Assembly: GCA_019454225.1 (NCBI GenBank)
Contig: CP075370.1
Span: forward strand, 2,656,001 to 2,720,000
From: Paracoccaceae bacterium
GTDB taxonomy: Bacteria; Pseudomonadota; Alphaproteobacteria; Rhodobacterales; Rhodobacteraceae
Direction of reading: 5' to 3'
DNA length: 64,000 bases
Below are positions 1 to 9,067 of the stretch, one piece after another (position 1 is the stretch's first letter; every line of letters begins with the position of its first letter). The position numbers were made by a program, and so were the translations under genes. The notes beneath the pieces are model-generated. The model was given only the letters and a program-made list of their open reading frames with translations, did not search any database and was not told where the DNA came from.

Positions 1-352
1 CCATCTTGGGATCCTGTGCGCTCGGATGCCATGTGGAATGATGGCGCGCCCAGTCCGCCACGAGCGCACGGAACATGGCCAGCGACTCCGGTCTGAGCGC
101 GGCGATGTTTCCGGTCTGGGTCGCAAGCGCGTGGCGCGCCTCCAGGGTCTGCACGGCGAACTCGCCATGGACACGCGCCGACGCCTCGACCAGCGCCCGC
201 GCCTCTTCCACCGCGCCCTCCCAGTCGCCCGCCTCGACCTTGGCTTCCAGCGCTTCGACCAGCGGCATGAGCGAAGGATCATAAGGCCAGAACTGCGCGC
301 CCAGCCGCGCGGGCAGCAGGGCAAGGAGGATTGCCAGGATCAGATACCGCAT
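1..352 (-). CDS. Secreted helical protein of unknown function, cut by the window edge
   Basis: This frame runs off the left end of the window, so only the first 117 codons are visible. The N-terminus (MRYLILAILLALLPARLGA) is a clear Sec signal peptide with likely cleavage before QFW, so the product should be periplasmic or outer-membrane associated. The rest is alanine- and glutamate-rich and amphipathic, with a pattern that could be the first helices of a TPR-like repeat; that is inference. It is read divergently from edd with 136 bases between the starts. I do not recognise the family. Confidence 0.7.
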   Translation of the reverse strand, partial: MRYLILAILLALLPARLGAQFWPYDPSLMPLVEALEAKVEAGDWEGAVEEARALVEASARVHGEFAVQTLEARHALATQTGNIAALRPESLAMFRALVADWARHHSTWHPSAQDPKM

Positions 353-433
353 GGACCCGAGAGTATGTCCGCCCCCCTGCGCCTGTAAACAGGGCGGCAC
401 ATGACAAATCACGTCGGAATGAATGCCGCGCGG

Positions 434-462
434 TTGCGCTGTTAGCGGTAACAGTCTAAACT
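434..462 (+). promoter_or_regulatory. edd promoter with LacI-type operator
   Basis: A perfect dyad TGTTA-GCGG-TAACA lies at 440-453. It sits between a possible -35 (TTGCGC, 434-439) and a -10-like TAAACT (457-462), which are 17 bases apart. This matches operators of the GntR branch of the LacI family that control gluconate and Entner-Doudoroff genes. In Rhodobacter the LacI-type regulator CceR controls this pathway. The dyad is seen directly; the identity of the regulator is inferred. A related site lies upstream of eno. Confidence 0.65.
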
Positions 463-488
463 TGCGCCATCCCGGCAGGAGACCCCGC

Positions 489-2294
489 ATGTCGCTCCAC
501 CCCAGCATAGCCCGTGTGACAGACCGCATCCGCAAGCGCTCCGAACGGCCGCGTGGCGACTACCTCGACCGCATGGCGCGCGCCGCGGCCTCGGGCCCTG
601 CACGGGCGCACCTGAGTTGCGGCAACCAGGCCCATGCCTATGCCGCGATGGGAACCGACAAGGCCGCACTCGCAACGGCGCGGGCCCCCAACATCGGCAT
701 CGTGACCGCCTACAACGACATGCTGTCCGCGCACCAGCCCTATGAGGATTTCCCCAGGCTGATCCGCGCCGCGGCCCGGCGGGTCGGCGCAACCGCCCAG
801 GTGGCAGGCGGGGTTCCGGCGATGTGCGACGGGGTGACCCAGGGTCAGCCGGGCATGGAACTGTCGCTGTTCTCGCGCGACGTGATCGCGCTCGCCGCCG
901 GCGTCGCGCTCAGCCACAACACGTTCGATGCGGCGCTCTACCTCGGCGTCTGCGACAAGATCGTGCCGGGGCTGATCATCGCCGCCGCGACCTTCGGTCA
1001 TGTGCCCAGCGTCTTTGTTCCCGCAGGCCCGATGACCAGCGGCATCCCGAATGACGAAAAGTCCCGCGTGCGCAATGCCTATGCAGAAGGCAAGGCCACC
1101 CGCGAGGAACTGATGGCGGCCGAGATGGCCAGCTATCACGGGCCCGGCACCTGCACCTTCTACGGGACTGCCAACACCAACCAGATGCTGATGGAATTCA
1201 TGGGGCTGCACCTGCCGGGCGCAAGTTTCGTGAACCCCAACACGCCGCTGCGCGAGGCGCTGACCGTGGCGGCCGTGGAACGTGCCGCCGCGATCACCCA
1301 GCTTGGCAACGACTACCGCCCGGCAGGCGAGGTGCTGGACGAACGCGCCTATGTGAACGGACTTGTCGGGCTGATGGCCACGGGCGGATCGACGAACCTT
1401 GTTCTGCATCTGCCCGCGATGGCGCGGGCTTCGGGCGTGATCCTCGACCTTGAGGATTTTGCCGAAATCTCCGCCGCCGTCCCGCTGATGGCCAAGGTCT
1501 ATCCCAACGGTCTTGCCGACGTGAATCACTTCCACGCGGCGGGCGGGCTGCAGTTCCTGATCGGCCAGCTTCTTGATGCGGGCCTGCTGCATCCCGACGC
1601 GAAAACCGTCGCGGGGGATGGTCTTGCCCTCTACCGGCAGGAACCGGTGCTGGCCGAGGGGAAACTGGGCTGGCGCGAGGGTCCGGCGGAAACGCTGAAC
1701 GACCGCATCCTGCGCCCTGCCGCCGACCCCTTCGCCACGACGGGCGGGTTGACGCAACTGTCTGGCAATCTCGGACGCGGTGTGATCAAGGTATCGGCCG
1801 TCGCGCCCGAGCGCCACGTGATCGAGGCGCCCTGCCGCATCTTCCACGACCAGGAGGAGGTGAAGCAGGCCTTCAAGGCAGGCGCATTCACCTCGGATAC
1901 GGTGGTCGTCGTGCGGTTCCAGGGCCCGCAGGCCAATGGAATGCCGGAACTGCATTCGCTGACACCGGTGCTTTCGGTCCTGCAGGATCGCGGGCTACGG
2001 GTCGCGCTGGTCACGGATGGCCGGATGTCGGGGGCCAGCGGCAAGGTGCCCGCCGCGATCCATGTGGCGCCGGAGGCAGCGGTGGGCGGCCCGCTTGCCA
2101 GGCTGCGCGATGGCGACATGGTGCGGCTCGATGCGGTGGCAGGCCGGTTGTCTTGCCTTGCCCCCGATTTCGATGACCGCGCGCCGGTCACCGCCGACCT
2201 GTCGGCCAACCGCCACGGCATCGGTCGCGAGCTGTTCGAGGCGTTCCGTCGGACGGTCGGCAACTCGACGGAAGGCGCGGCCGTCGTGGTGTGA
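489..2294 (+). CDS. edd: Phosphogluconate dehydratase (Entner-Doudoroff)
   Basis: The protein dehydrates 6-phosphogluconate to 2-keto-3-deoxy-6-phosphogluconate in the cytosol. At 601 residues it has the usual Edd length and belongs to the IlvD/Edd family. Likely Fe-S cluster cysteines are C113 (MCDGVT), C155 (GVCDKI) and C222 (GTCTFYG), and the C-terminal half carries the family motif [12 protein letters not shown] chose the start at 489 because AGGAG lies just upstream and the protein then begins like known Edd; an upstream ATG at 423 has no such support and would include the operator. The next gene is eda, so the pair forms the complete pathway. Confidence 0.97.
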   Translation: MSLHPSIARVTDRIRKRSERPRGDYLDRMARAAASGPARAHLSCGNQAHAYAAMGTDKAALATARAPNIGIVTAYNDMLSAHQPYEDFPRLIRAAARRVGATAQVAGGVPAMCDGVTQGQPGMELSLFSRDVIALAAGVALSHNTFDAALYLGVCDKIVPGLIIAAATFGHVPSVFVPAGPMTSGIPNDEKSRVRNAYAEGKATREELMAAEMASYHGPGTCTFYGTANTNQMLMEFMGLHLPGASFVNPNTPLREALTVAAVERAAAITQLGNDYRPAGEVLDERAYVNGLVGLMATGGSTNLVLHLPAMARASGVILDLEDFAEISAAVPLMAKVYPNGLADVNHFHAAGGLQFLIGQLLDAGLLHPDAKTVAGDGLALYRQEPVLAEGKLGWREGPAETLNDRILRPAADPFATTGGLTQLSGNLGRGVIKVSAVAPERHVIEAPCRIFHDQEEVKQAFKAGAFTSDTVVVVRFQGPQANGMPELHSLTPVLSVLQDRGLRVALVTDGRMSGASGKVPAAIHVAPEAAVGGPLARLRDGDMVRLDAVAGRLSCLAPDFDDRAPVTADLSANRHGIGRELFEAFRRTVGNSTEGAAVVV

Positions 2295-2366
2295 CGACAG
2301 GGCGCAAGCCTTGCGAATTGCTGGACCTCTGCTACGAAACCCGCCGATGCGGGAAAGGAGAACCCG

Positions 2367-3005
2367 ATGACCCCGGCCGAACAGTCCCAGAAGGCTGCCG
2401 AAGTCTGCCGTCTTGCCCCGGTTGTGCCGGTGCTGGTGATCGAGGATGCGGCGCACGCGAAGAACCTGGCGCAAGCGCTTGTTTCCGGCGGGCTTCCGGC
2501 GCTTGAGGTCACGCTGCGCACACCCGCCGCGCTGGATGCCATCCGGGCGATGGCCGAGGTTCCGGGCGGTGTCGTCGGCGCCGGCACGCTGCTGACACCG
2601 GCGGATGTGAAGGCGGCCAAGGCGGCGGGTGCGCGGTTCGGCGTGTCGCCCGGCGCGACCGACCGCATCCTCGATGCCTGCGCCGAACATGGCCTGCCGC
2701 TGCTTCCAGGGGCCGCCACCGCGTCCGAGATCATGGCACTGCTGGAACGCGGCTACACGGTGCAGAAGTTCTTTCCCGCCGAACAGGCGGGCGGAGCGGC
2801 CTATCTGAAATCCATTGCCTCGCCGATCCCCCAGGTCAGCTTCTGCCCGACGGGCGGCATCGGGCTGAAGAATGCGCGCGACTACCTGTCGTTGCCGAAC
2901 ATCCTGTGCGTGGGCGGGTCCTGGGTTGCGCCCAGGGATGCCGTGGCGCGCGGCGACTGGTCGGCCATCACCGCTCTGGCGGCAGAGGCGGCGGCGCTGC
3001 ACTGA
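2367..3005 (+). CDS. eda: KDPG/KHG aldolase (Entner-Doudoroff)
   Basis: The enzyme cleaves 2-keto-3-deoxy-6-phosphogluconate to pyruvate and glyceraldehyde-3-phosphate. It has 212 residues, the typical length of this class I aldolase. The Schiff-base lysine is K134 in KFFPAE and the active-site glutamate is E47 in LEVTLRT; the phosphate-binding loop FCPTGGI is also present. A strong ribosome site (AAGGAG) precedes the ATG. It lies 72 bases after edd on the same strand and is surely co-transcribed. Its last 38 bases overlap a convergent gene on the other strand. Confidence 0.97.
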   Translation: MTPAEQSQKAAEVCRLAPVVPVLVIEDAAHAKNLAQALVSGGLPALEVTLRTPAALDAIRAMAEVPGGVVGAGTLLTPADVKAAKAAGARFGVSPGATDRILDACAEHGLPLLPGAATASEIMALLERGYTVQKFFPAEQAGGAAYLKSIASPIPQVSFCPTGGIGLKNARDYLSLPNILCVGGSWVAPRDAVARGDWSAITALAAEAAALH

Positions 3006-3264
3006 CGCGGGCGGCCCGCCCGCCGCGCCGCTTGGGCGGCAAGGCGGGGGTCGCGCCCTCGTGCAGCACGCGGGTCATCGGATGGTCGGGTGCCCCCGAT
3101 CCATAGTGCCCGATCAGAACCTCCAGCGCCGGTGCCACGTCGGCCCCGGGCGCCAGGCTCAGCGCCCAGTCGACAAAGATCGACCGGCATTCCCCGGGCC
3201 CGATTCCCTCGATCCGGTAGGCTTCACGGATCAGCCCCTTCGGATCGGCCTTATCCGGTGTCAT
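2968..3264 (-). CDS. Conserved small cytosolic protein downstream of glnE
   Basis: This 98-residue protein has no signal peptide or membrane segment. It begins MTPDKADPKGLIREAYRIEG and ends in a proline- and arginine-rich basic tail. I recall similar short proteins after glnE in other Rhodobacterales, but no function is known to me. The start at 3264 overlaps the end of glnE by 14 bases, which points to translational coupling. Its 3' end overlaps eda on the opposite strand. The first two thirds look like a compact conserved domain and the tail is low complexity. Confidence 0.7.
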   Translation of the reverse strand: MTPDKADPKGLIREAYRIEGIGPGECRSIFVDWALSLAPGADVAPALEVLIGHYGSGAPDHPMTRVLHEGATPALPPKRRGGRAARVSAAPPPLPPER

Positions 3265-6061
3265 CGCCGTCCCCCTCGCTTTCGGGCAGTTTCGCACCGA
3301 TCACGGCCGCGGCCGCATCCGTTGCCGCCGTCAGATGCGCGATCAGCGACGCGGCATCGGTCTCGCCCGTCTCGCGCGCCAGAAACGCGCGTCCGCCTTC
3401 GCCAAGCTTTTCCATTTCCAGCGGCCGGTCGGTCAACAGCCGCGTGCCCGCCTGCAACCGCCAGCACAGGCGGTAGGCGGCCAGAAGCGCGCATTCCTCG
3501 GCGGCCGTCAGGAATCCGCTGCGGACGCCACAGCGCAACTGCGCCTCGACGCGCCGCGCCGGATCGCCTGCCGTCAGCGCGCAGGTCTGCGCCAGCAGTT
3601 CGATGTCCATCAGCCGCCCGGGGCCGTTCTTGGCCTCCCAGACGCCGGCCATCGGCTTGGCCGCGCGCAACCGCGCGCGCATCGCCGCCACATCGCCGAT
3701 CACCTTGCGCCCCGGTCCCTTGGCAACCAGCACGCGGCGCCGGATCGCCTCGACATCGGCGCCGAGGCCGGGGTTGCCCGCCAGCACCCGTGCCCGCGTC
3801 AGCGCCAGATGCTCCCAGGTCCAGGCCTCGTCCATCTGGTAGCTTTCGAAGGACGCGACCGAGGTTGCCACCGGCCCCTGACGCCCGGATGGTCGCAGGC
3901 GCATGTCCACCTCGTAGAGCCGCCCCTCGGCCATCTGCGCCGTCAGCGCCGTCACCATCGCCTGTGTCAGCCGCGCGAAATAGGCCCGCGCGGCCAGCGG
4001 CCGCGGCCCCTCGGACGCCTCGGCCCCCTCCGCATCGTAGATCACGATCAGGTCCAGATCCGAGCCCGCGTTCAGACGCCCCGCCCCGACCGACCCCATG
4101 CCCAGCACGACCGCGCCCCGCCCGGGCGGCATGCCGTGCTTGCGGGCGAACTCGGCCACCACCGACGGCCAGAGTCCGGCAATCACCGCTTCGGCCAGAT
4201 CGGCGTAGCATTTGCCCGCCTCGAAGGCGTCGATCAGGCCCCGCAGATGATGAACGCCCGTTCGGAAATGCCATTCCCGCGCCCAGGCCCGCGCCTGATC
4301 GAGCTTTCGCTCATAGTCCGGCACGCCGTCCAGCATCCCCGCCAGGTCGGCGGTCAGTGCCGGCACGCCCGGCCAGGGCGCAAAGAAGTCGCCGCCGATC
4401 ACGGCGTCGAGCACGCCCGCATTCCGGGCCAGATGCCGCGCCAGCGCCGGCGATGTGCCGGCGATGTCCCCCATCAGGTCGATCAGGCTGGGGTTCGCAT
4501 CGAACAGCGAAAACACCTGCACCCCGGCCGGCAACCGGCGCAGGAACCCGTCAAACGCGGCAAGCGCCTCATCCGGGCTGGCCGCGCGGGCCAGGCGTTT
4601 CAGGATCTGCGGCCGCAGGCGCCGGAACACCTCGCGCGCGCGGTCCGATCGCAAGGCGGCATAGCCTTTCCATCCGTCAACCACCGCCTGCGCGGCCTCT
4701 GACAGGGGCGGGCCATCCTCGACCCGACCGGGGGCAAAGAATCCTTCGGTCAGCCCCTCGACCTGCGCCAGCCGGTCCAGCAGGGTCTTTCGGAACATCG
4801 CGGTGTCGGCCTGCCCCGAAAGGCGGGCGATGCGCTCGATCCCTTCGGGCGTGCCCGGCAGGTCATGGGTCTGGGCATCGTTGACCATCTGGATGCGATG
4901 CTCGACCTCGCGATGGGCGCGATAGTGGTCGGTCAGTTCCCGCGCCACGGCGGCGGGCACCCAGCCCCGCGCCGCCAGCGCCGCCAGACCGCCGACAGTG
5001 CCCCGGTCGCGCAGCGTCGCGTCGCGGCCGCCTGCGATCAGTTGCCGGGTCTGGGTAAAGAACTCGATCTCGCGGATGCCGCCCTGACCGAGCTTGAGGT
5101 TGTGCCCCTCGAGCACCACGGGGCCATGCAGGCGGCGGTGGTCGCGGATGCGCAGGCGCATGTCATGGGCATCCTGGATCGCGGCGAAGTCCAGGTGCCT
5201 GCGCCAGACGAACGGCGTCAGCGCCTTCAGGAACCGCGCGCCTGCCGCAAGGTCGCCGCCACAGGGCCGGGCCTTGATATAGGCCGCGCGCTCCCAGGTG
5301 CGGCCCTGGGCCTCGTAATAATGCTCGGCCGCCGCCATCGACAGGCAGACCGGTGTGACCGCCGCATCCGGGCGCAGCCGCAGGTCGGTGCGGAACACAT
5401 AGCCCTCGGCGGTCATGTCGGACAGCCAGGCCGACATCTTGCGCGTGACGCGAATGAAGGCCGCGCGCGCCTCCTGTTCCGCGCCGGGATAGCGCGCGTC
5501 GTCGAACAGGCAGATCAGGTCGATGTCGGAGGAATAGTTGAGCTCCGCCGCACCCATCTTGCCCATGGCCAGCGTCACCATGCCGCCCGCCGTGGCGGCA
5601 TCCTCGGCCGTCGCGCCCGGCAGCCGGCCCCGGCGGATTTCCTCGGCGACCAGCGCCATCATCGCCAGATGGACCGCCCGATCCGCGAGCGCGGTCAGCG
5701 CACCGGTCACCGATTCGAGCGGCCAGACACCGCCCAGATCGGCCAGCCCCGCCAGCAGCGCCACGCGCGCCTTGGCCTGCCGCAACGCGCGGGGCAGGTC
5801 ATCCGGCCCGAGGTCGTCCAGCGGCGCCAGCACGGCACGCAGGGCGGTTTCGGGCGCAAGGGTCAGCGCCACGCGCAGCCACACCGACTCGCGCGTGATC
5901 AGCCCCTTCAGGAACGGGCTGCATCCCGCCGTGCCCGCAAGCAGGTCGCGCAGGTCCGGCGCAAGATCGGCGAACGCGGCCCGCGTGTCGGCGGCGGCTT
6001 GCGGCTCGAACGGGATCGGGCAGCGCGTCAGGCGGGCGGCAAAGGCGGAGGCAGCACACAT
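3251..6061 (-). CDS. glnE: Bifunctional glutamine synthetase adenylyltransferase/adenylyl-removing enzyme
   Basis: GlnE attaches or removes AMP on glutamine synthetase in response to PII, setting nitrogen assimilation. At 936 residues it is close to the E. coli enzyme. Two nucleotidyltransferase cores are visible: one near residues 166-184 (GKMGAAELNYSSDIDL) in the N-terminal deadenylylating half, and one near 650-668 (GMGSVGAGRLNAGSDLDL) in the C-terminal adenylylating half. The reading frame stays open upstream of 6061, but that extension looks like out-of-frame sequence of the divergent gene, so the ATG at 6061 was chosen. The ribosome site there is weak. Confidence 0.95.
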   Translation of the reverse strand: MCAASAFAARLTRCPIPFEPQAAADTRAAFADLAPDLRDLLAGTAGCSPFLKGLITRESVWLRVALTLAPETALRAVLAPLDDLGPDDLPRALRQAKARVALLAGLADLGGVWPLESVTGALTALADRAVHLAMMALVAEEIRRGRLPGATAEDAATAGGMVTLAMGKMGAAELNYSSDIDLICLFDDARYPGAEQEARAAFIRVTRKMSAWLSDMTAEGYVFRTDLRLRPDAAVTPVCLSMAAAEHYYEAQGRTWERAAYIKARPCGGDLAAGARFLKALTPFVWRRHLDFAAIQDAHDMRLRIRDHRRLHGPVVLEGHNLKLGQGGIREIEFFTQTRQLIAGGRDATLRDRGTVGGLAALAARGWVPAAVARELTDHYRAHREVEHRIQMVNDAQTHDLPGTPEGIERIARLSGQADTAMFRKTLLDRLAQVEGLTEGFFAPGRVEDGPPLSEAAQAVVDGWKGYAALRSDRAREVFRRLRPQILKRLARAASPDEALAAFDGFLRRLPAGVQVFSLFDANPSLIDLMGDIAGTSPALARHLARNAGVLDAVIGGDFFAPWPGVPALTADLAGMLDGVPDYERKLDQARAWAREWHFRTGVHHLRGLIDAFEAGKCYADLAEAVIAGLWPSVVAEFARKHGMPPGRGAVVLGMGSVGAGRLNAGSDLDLIVIYDAEGAEASEGPRPLAARAYFARLTQAMVTALTAQMAEGRLYEVDMRLRPSGRQGPVATSVASFESYQMDEAWTWEHLALTRARVLAGNPGLGADVEAIRRRVLVAKGPGRKVIGDVAAMRARLRAAKPMAGVWEAKNGPGRLMDIELLAQTCALTAGDPARRVEAQLRCGVRSGFLTAAEECALLAAYRLCWRLQAGTRLLTDRPLEMEKLGEGGRAFLARETGETDAASLIAHLTAATDAAAAVIGAKLPESEGDGDDTG

Positions 6062-6138
6062 AATGCCACCATGGCGGGCCGTGGCCGGGGTTGCAACGCC
6101 CTGCGACAGCGGGCAGATTCCCCCGACAGGAGAACCGG

Positions 6139-6612
6139 ATGAGCAAGAGCCTGGAACGCGTGCGTGCCGCCCTGCGGGCGGGCAACGTGATGACCGAGCC
6201 GCTGGAAATGCCGACCGACACCCGCACCGCACAGCAGGCGGCGGATGCGGCGGGCTGCGCGCTGGACCAGATCGTGAAGTCGATCCTGTTCGCCGGTCCC
6301 GATGCGCAGCTGTTCCTGTTCCTGACCGCTGGCGGAAACCAGGTCGATCCGGCGTCCGCCTCGGCCCTGGCAGGGGTACCGCTGGGTCGTGCGGACGCGG
6401 GTCAGGTGCGTGCGGTCACGGGTTTTGCGATCGGCGGCGTCGCCCCGATCGGGCATCTTTCCCCCCTGCCCGTCTGGATGGACCCCCGCCTGATGGACTT
6501 CGCGCAGGTCTGGGCAGCCGCCGGAACGCCGCGCCACATCTTCCGGATCGCACCGGATCAGCTGCGCGCCTTGGCCAGCGCCACTGTCGCACCCTTCTGC
6601 GCGCCGTCCTGA
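6139..6612 (+). CDS. YbaK/EbsC-type aminoacyl-tRNA deacylase
   Basis: This is a 157-residue single-domain protein of the YbaK/ProX family. The family hydrolyses mischarged tRNAs in trans, for example Cys- or Ala-tRNA(Pro). The core includes the conserved KSILF segment with its lysine after helix 2, a glycine-rich turn (TAGGNQVD) and the late GGVAPIGH motif. AGGAG just upstream supports the ATG at 6139 over an earlier ATG at 6091. It is divergent from glnE across 77 bases. Which amino acid it edits cannot be told from sequence alone. Confidence 0.88.
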   Translation: MSKSLERVRAALRAGNVMTEPLEMPTDTRTAQQAADAAGCALDQIVKSILFAGPDAQLFLFLTAGGNQVDPASASALAGVPLGRADAGQVRAVTGFAIGGVAPIGHLSPLPVWMDPRLMDFAQVWAAAGTPRHIFRIAPDQLRALASATVAPFCAPS

Positions 6613-6741
6613 ACGACACGCGGACCTGTCGCGCAGCCCGATGTGAATTTCTTTAACATACCCCCTTGAACCCGAGGGCAAGGCATCCGATGTTGGCGAT
6701 GTGAAGATGATAAACATTCACGTCGAACCGGAGGACCACCG

Positions 6742-7191
6742 ATGTATGACACGACCACCCACTCTTCCGCATCCGGCGGCTTCTCCGGATGGCTTCGGCG
6801 GGCCGAAGACTGGCTCGATGCGCGCGGCAAGGCCGCCTGGATCGTCGCCATGGTTCTGGGCTTCGTTGTCTTCTGGCCGCTCGGCCTTGCCCTTCTCGCC
6901 TACATGATCTGGAGCAAACGCATGTTCAGCCGATCCTGCGGCCATCGCCGCCAGCACCTCGATACCGCCCGCGCAGCCTTCCGCAGCTCGGGAAACACCG
7001 CCTTCGACGCCTACAAGGCCGAGACCCTGCGCCGCCTGCAGGACGAACAGGAGGCGTTCGAGGCCTTCCTGCAACGCCTGCGCGACGCCAAGGACAAGAC
7101 CGAGTTCGACACCTTCATGAACGAACGCGCCCGCCAGGCGACCGCCCCGGCGCCCGACGCGCCCCCGGCGAACCCCGCCGCCGGCTACTGA
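6742..7191 (+). CDS. DUF2852 single-span membrane protein
   Basis: The protein has 149 residues. A short hydrophilic N-terminus is followed by one strongly hydrophobic segment at about 32-56, and then a long charged helical region rich in Glu, Arg and Gln that probably forms a coiled coil in the cytosol. The tail is Ala/Pro-rich. It matches the alphaproteobacterial family DUF2852, which has no known function. GGAGG sits ahead of the ATG. The AT-richer stretch upstream holds a CTTGAA element that could be a -35, but no convincing -10 partner was found. A strong hairpin follows the gene. Confidence 0.85.
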   Translation: MYDTTTHSSASGGFSGWLRRAEDWLDARGKAAWIVAMVLGFVVFWPLGLALLAYMIWSKRMFSRSCGHRRQHLDTARAAFRSSGNTAFDAYKAETLRRLQDEQEAFEAFLQRLRDAKDKTEFDTFMNERARQATAPAPDAPPANPAAGY

Positions 7192-7199
7192 CCAGACCG

Positions 7200-7221
7200 C
7201 CCCCCGGCCCACGCCGGGGGG
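7200..7221 (+). terminator. Hairpin after the DUF2852 gene
   Basis: A perfect 9-base stem (CCCCCCGGC/GCCGGGGGG) with a CCAC loop begins 9 bases after the stop codon. It is followed by CCCTTGCTT, a poor T-tract, so termination may be partial. The next gene starts 22 bases later on the same strand. Confidence 0.6.
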
Positions 7222-7242
7222 CCCTTGCTTGCAGGTGACACG

Positions 7243-7692
7243 ATGCTGCCCTTCCCCTCATCCCTTCCCGATCCCGAACGTCACGCGGCCTTCTATGCGG
7301 GCACCGCGTCGCGCAGGGTCGTCGCCTGGGTCGTGGACAGCCTCGCCACCGCGATCCTGACGGTCGTTATCCTGCCCTTCACGGCCTTCACCGGCCTGTT
7401 CTTCCTGCCGCTCCTGTTCGCCACCGTGAATGCGGCGTGGCGCTGGGCGACGCTGGCCGCGTGGTCGGCGACGCCCGGCATGGCGCTGGCAGGGATCGAG
7501 TTGCGGGGGTCCGACGGCGGACGCCTGGACGGCGGCACCGCCTTCCTGCACACGTTGGGCTATGTCCTGTCCTGGACATTCGTCCTGCCGCAGATCCTGT
7601 CGGTCGCGCTGATGGCCACCTCGGGGCGGGGACAGGGCCTGACCGACATCGTCATCGGCACGGCGGCGATCCGGCGCCCCGGTTCCGTCTGA
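7243..7692 (+). CDS. RDD-family membrane protein
   Basis: This 149-residue protein has an RDD-type arrangement: a short N-terminal stretch with a basic ARG-rich turn (ASRRVVAWVVDSL), a first hydrophobic hairpin at about 28-60, a loop with TPGMALAGIELR, and a last hydrophobic span near 105-130 ending in GLTDIVIGT. RDD proteins are small inner-membrane proteins, some linked to ion exchange, most of unknown role. The ATG at 7243 is preferred over a TTG at 7225 because AGGTG precedes it and the TTG lies next to the upstream hairpin. Confidence 0.85.
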   Translation: MLPFPSSLPDPERHAAFYAGTASRRVVAWVVDSLATAILTVVILPFTAFTGLFFLPLLFATVNAAWRWATLAAWSATPGMALAGIELRGSDGGRLDGGTAFLHTLGYVLSWTFVLPQILSVALMATSGRGQGLTDIVIGTAAIRRPGSV

Positions 7693-7766
7693 ACCCGCCA
7701 CACACCCCCTAGGCGAGCGCTTGGGGGCTTGCTAGGCTGGCGCGTCGAAACCCGGTTCCTCCCCTG

Positions 7767-8636
7767 ATGCGCCACACCCTTCCGCTCGCCCCGCAGTTCT
7801 ATGTGACGGCCCCCCAGCCCTGCCCCTATCTCGACGGGCGGATGGAGCGGAAGCTGTTTACCGCACTCCAGGGCGAACACGCGCAGAAGCTGAACGACAC
7901 CCTGTCCAAGCAGGGCTTCAGGCGCAGCCAGAACGTGCTCTACCGGCCGTCCTGTGCGGAATGTTCGGCCTGTCTGTCGGCCCGCATCCGGGTGGCCGAC
8001 TTCCAGCCCAACCGCACCCAGCGCCGGATCCTCCGGCGCAACGCGGATCTGCGGCGCAATGCCACCAGCCCCTGGGCGACCGAGGACCAGTTTGCGCTGT
8101 TCCGGCGCTATCTCGACGCGCGCCATGCCACCGGGGGCATGGCCGACATGGACATCTTCGAGTTCGCCGCGATGATCGAGGAAACGCCGATCCGCAGCCG
8201 CGTGATCGAATATACCCGCATCCCCGATCCGGATGCGACCGGCGAACAGGGCGCGCGGGTGCTGACCGCGGTGTGCCTGACCGACGTGTTCGACGACGGG
8301 CTCAGCATGGTCTATTCCTTCTACGATCCCGACATGACGTCGCGCAGCCTTGGCACCCAGCTGATCCTCGATCATGTCGACATCGCGCGCGAGGCGGGCC
8401 TGCCCTATGTCTATCTGGGCTACTGGGTGCCCGGCAGCCGCAAGATGGGCTACAAGGCCGCGTTCGACGCGCTGGAGATCTACAAGGGCGGGCGCTGGCA
8501 GGACATCGGCGACCCCTCGCGCCACCGCACCGAACTGCACCCGCTGTCGGTCGATCCGATCGCGGAACAGGTCGCGCGCATCAGCCTGCCCGACGGCCGC
8601 CCCGCCCGCGATCCGGTCCCCCGCGACGGCAAATGA
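7767..8636 (+). CDS. bpt: Aspartate/glutamate leucyltransferase (Bpt)
   Basis: Bpt transfers leucine from Leu-tRNA to proteins with N-terminal Asp or Glu, marking them for the ClpS/ClpAP N-degron pathway. The 289-residue protein carries the N-terminal ATE region with [10 protein letters not shown] and the cysteine-rich stretch [15 protein letters not shown], then the C-terminal GNAT-like half with [10 protein letters not shown] and [16 protein letters not shown]. Length and motifs match the Rhodobacter family. No good ribosome site is visible, so the start is chosen by homology of the first residues. The last four bases overlap the next gene. Confidence 0.95.
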   Translation: MRHTLPLAPQFYVTAPQPCPYLDGRMERKLFTALQGEHAQKLNDTLSKQGFRRSQNVLYRPSCAECSACLSARIRVADFQPNRTQRRILRRNADLRRNATSPWATEDQFALFRRYLDARHATGGMADMDIFEFAAMIEETPIRSRVIEYTRIPDPDATGEQGARVLTAVCLTDVFDDGLSMVYSFYDPDMTSRSLGTQLILDHVDIAREAGLPYVYLGYWVPGSRKMGYKAAFDALEIYKGGRWQDIGDPSRHRTELHPLSVDPIAEQVARISLPDGRPARDPVPRDGK

Positions 8637-9067
8637 CGGCGGTGGCCACCATCGCACTGGTGGTGCCCGACTATGACGAGGCCATCGCGTTCTTCGTCCG
8701 GGGCCTGGGGTTCGACCTTCTGGACGACATCGACCAGGGCCACAAGCGCTGGGTGCGCGTGGCACCTCCGGGCGGAGGTGGCGCAGCCCTGTTGCTGGCG
8801 CGCGCCGAGACGGCGCAGCAGGCCGCCGCCGTGGGAAACCAGGCCGGTGGCCGGGTGTTCCTGTTTCTGGAGACCGACGATTTCGCGGCGGAAGCGGCGC
8901 GCCTCACTGCCGCAGGCGCCGTCTGGGAAGAGCCGCCGCGCGACGAACCCTATGGCCGCGTCGCGGTCTGGCGCGACCCGTTCGGCAACCGCTGGGACCT
9001 GATCGAACCGGCGCGCGCCCCGGACAGGGGCGCACCGGTCAGCCCAGCAGGCGCGGCACGATCGTGA
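8633..9067 (+). CDS. Glyoxalase/VOC-fold protein
   Basis: This 144-residue protein begins inside the bpt stop codon (ATGA overlap), so the two are translationally coupled. It is a single vicinal-oxygen-chelate unit: [18 protein letters not shown] at the first beta-alpha unit, [14 protein letters not shown] in the second, and the typical ending [15 protein letters not shown]. The Glu near the end (IEP) is a usual metal ligand. Members include glyoxalase I, dioxygenases and resistance proteins; the substrate cannot be inferred. Its 3' end overlaps the convergent TRAP permease gene by 29 bases. Confidence 0.85.
   Translation: MTAVATIALVVPDYDEAIAFFVRGLGFDLLDDIDQGHKRWVRVAPPGGGGAALLLARAETAQQAAAVGNQAGGRVFLFLETDDFAAEAARLTAAGAVWEEPPRDEPYGRVAVWRDPFGNRWDLIEPARAPDRGAPVSPAGAARS

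Noticed and set aside
2872-4884. A 670-codon open frame on the plus strand opposite glnE
   Set aside because: It is Pro/Arg/Ser-rich low-complexity sequence in a frame antisense to a clear glnE; no ribosome site.
7707-7740. Imperfect CCCCC/GGGGG repeat between the RDD gene and bpt
   Set aside because: Only five paired bases before a mismatch and no T-run; too weak to call a terminator.
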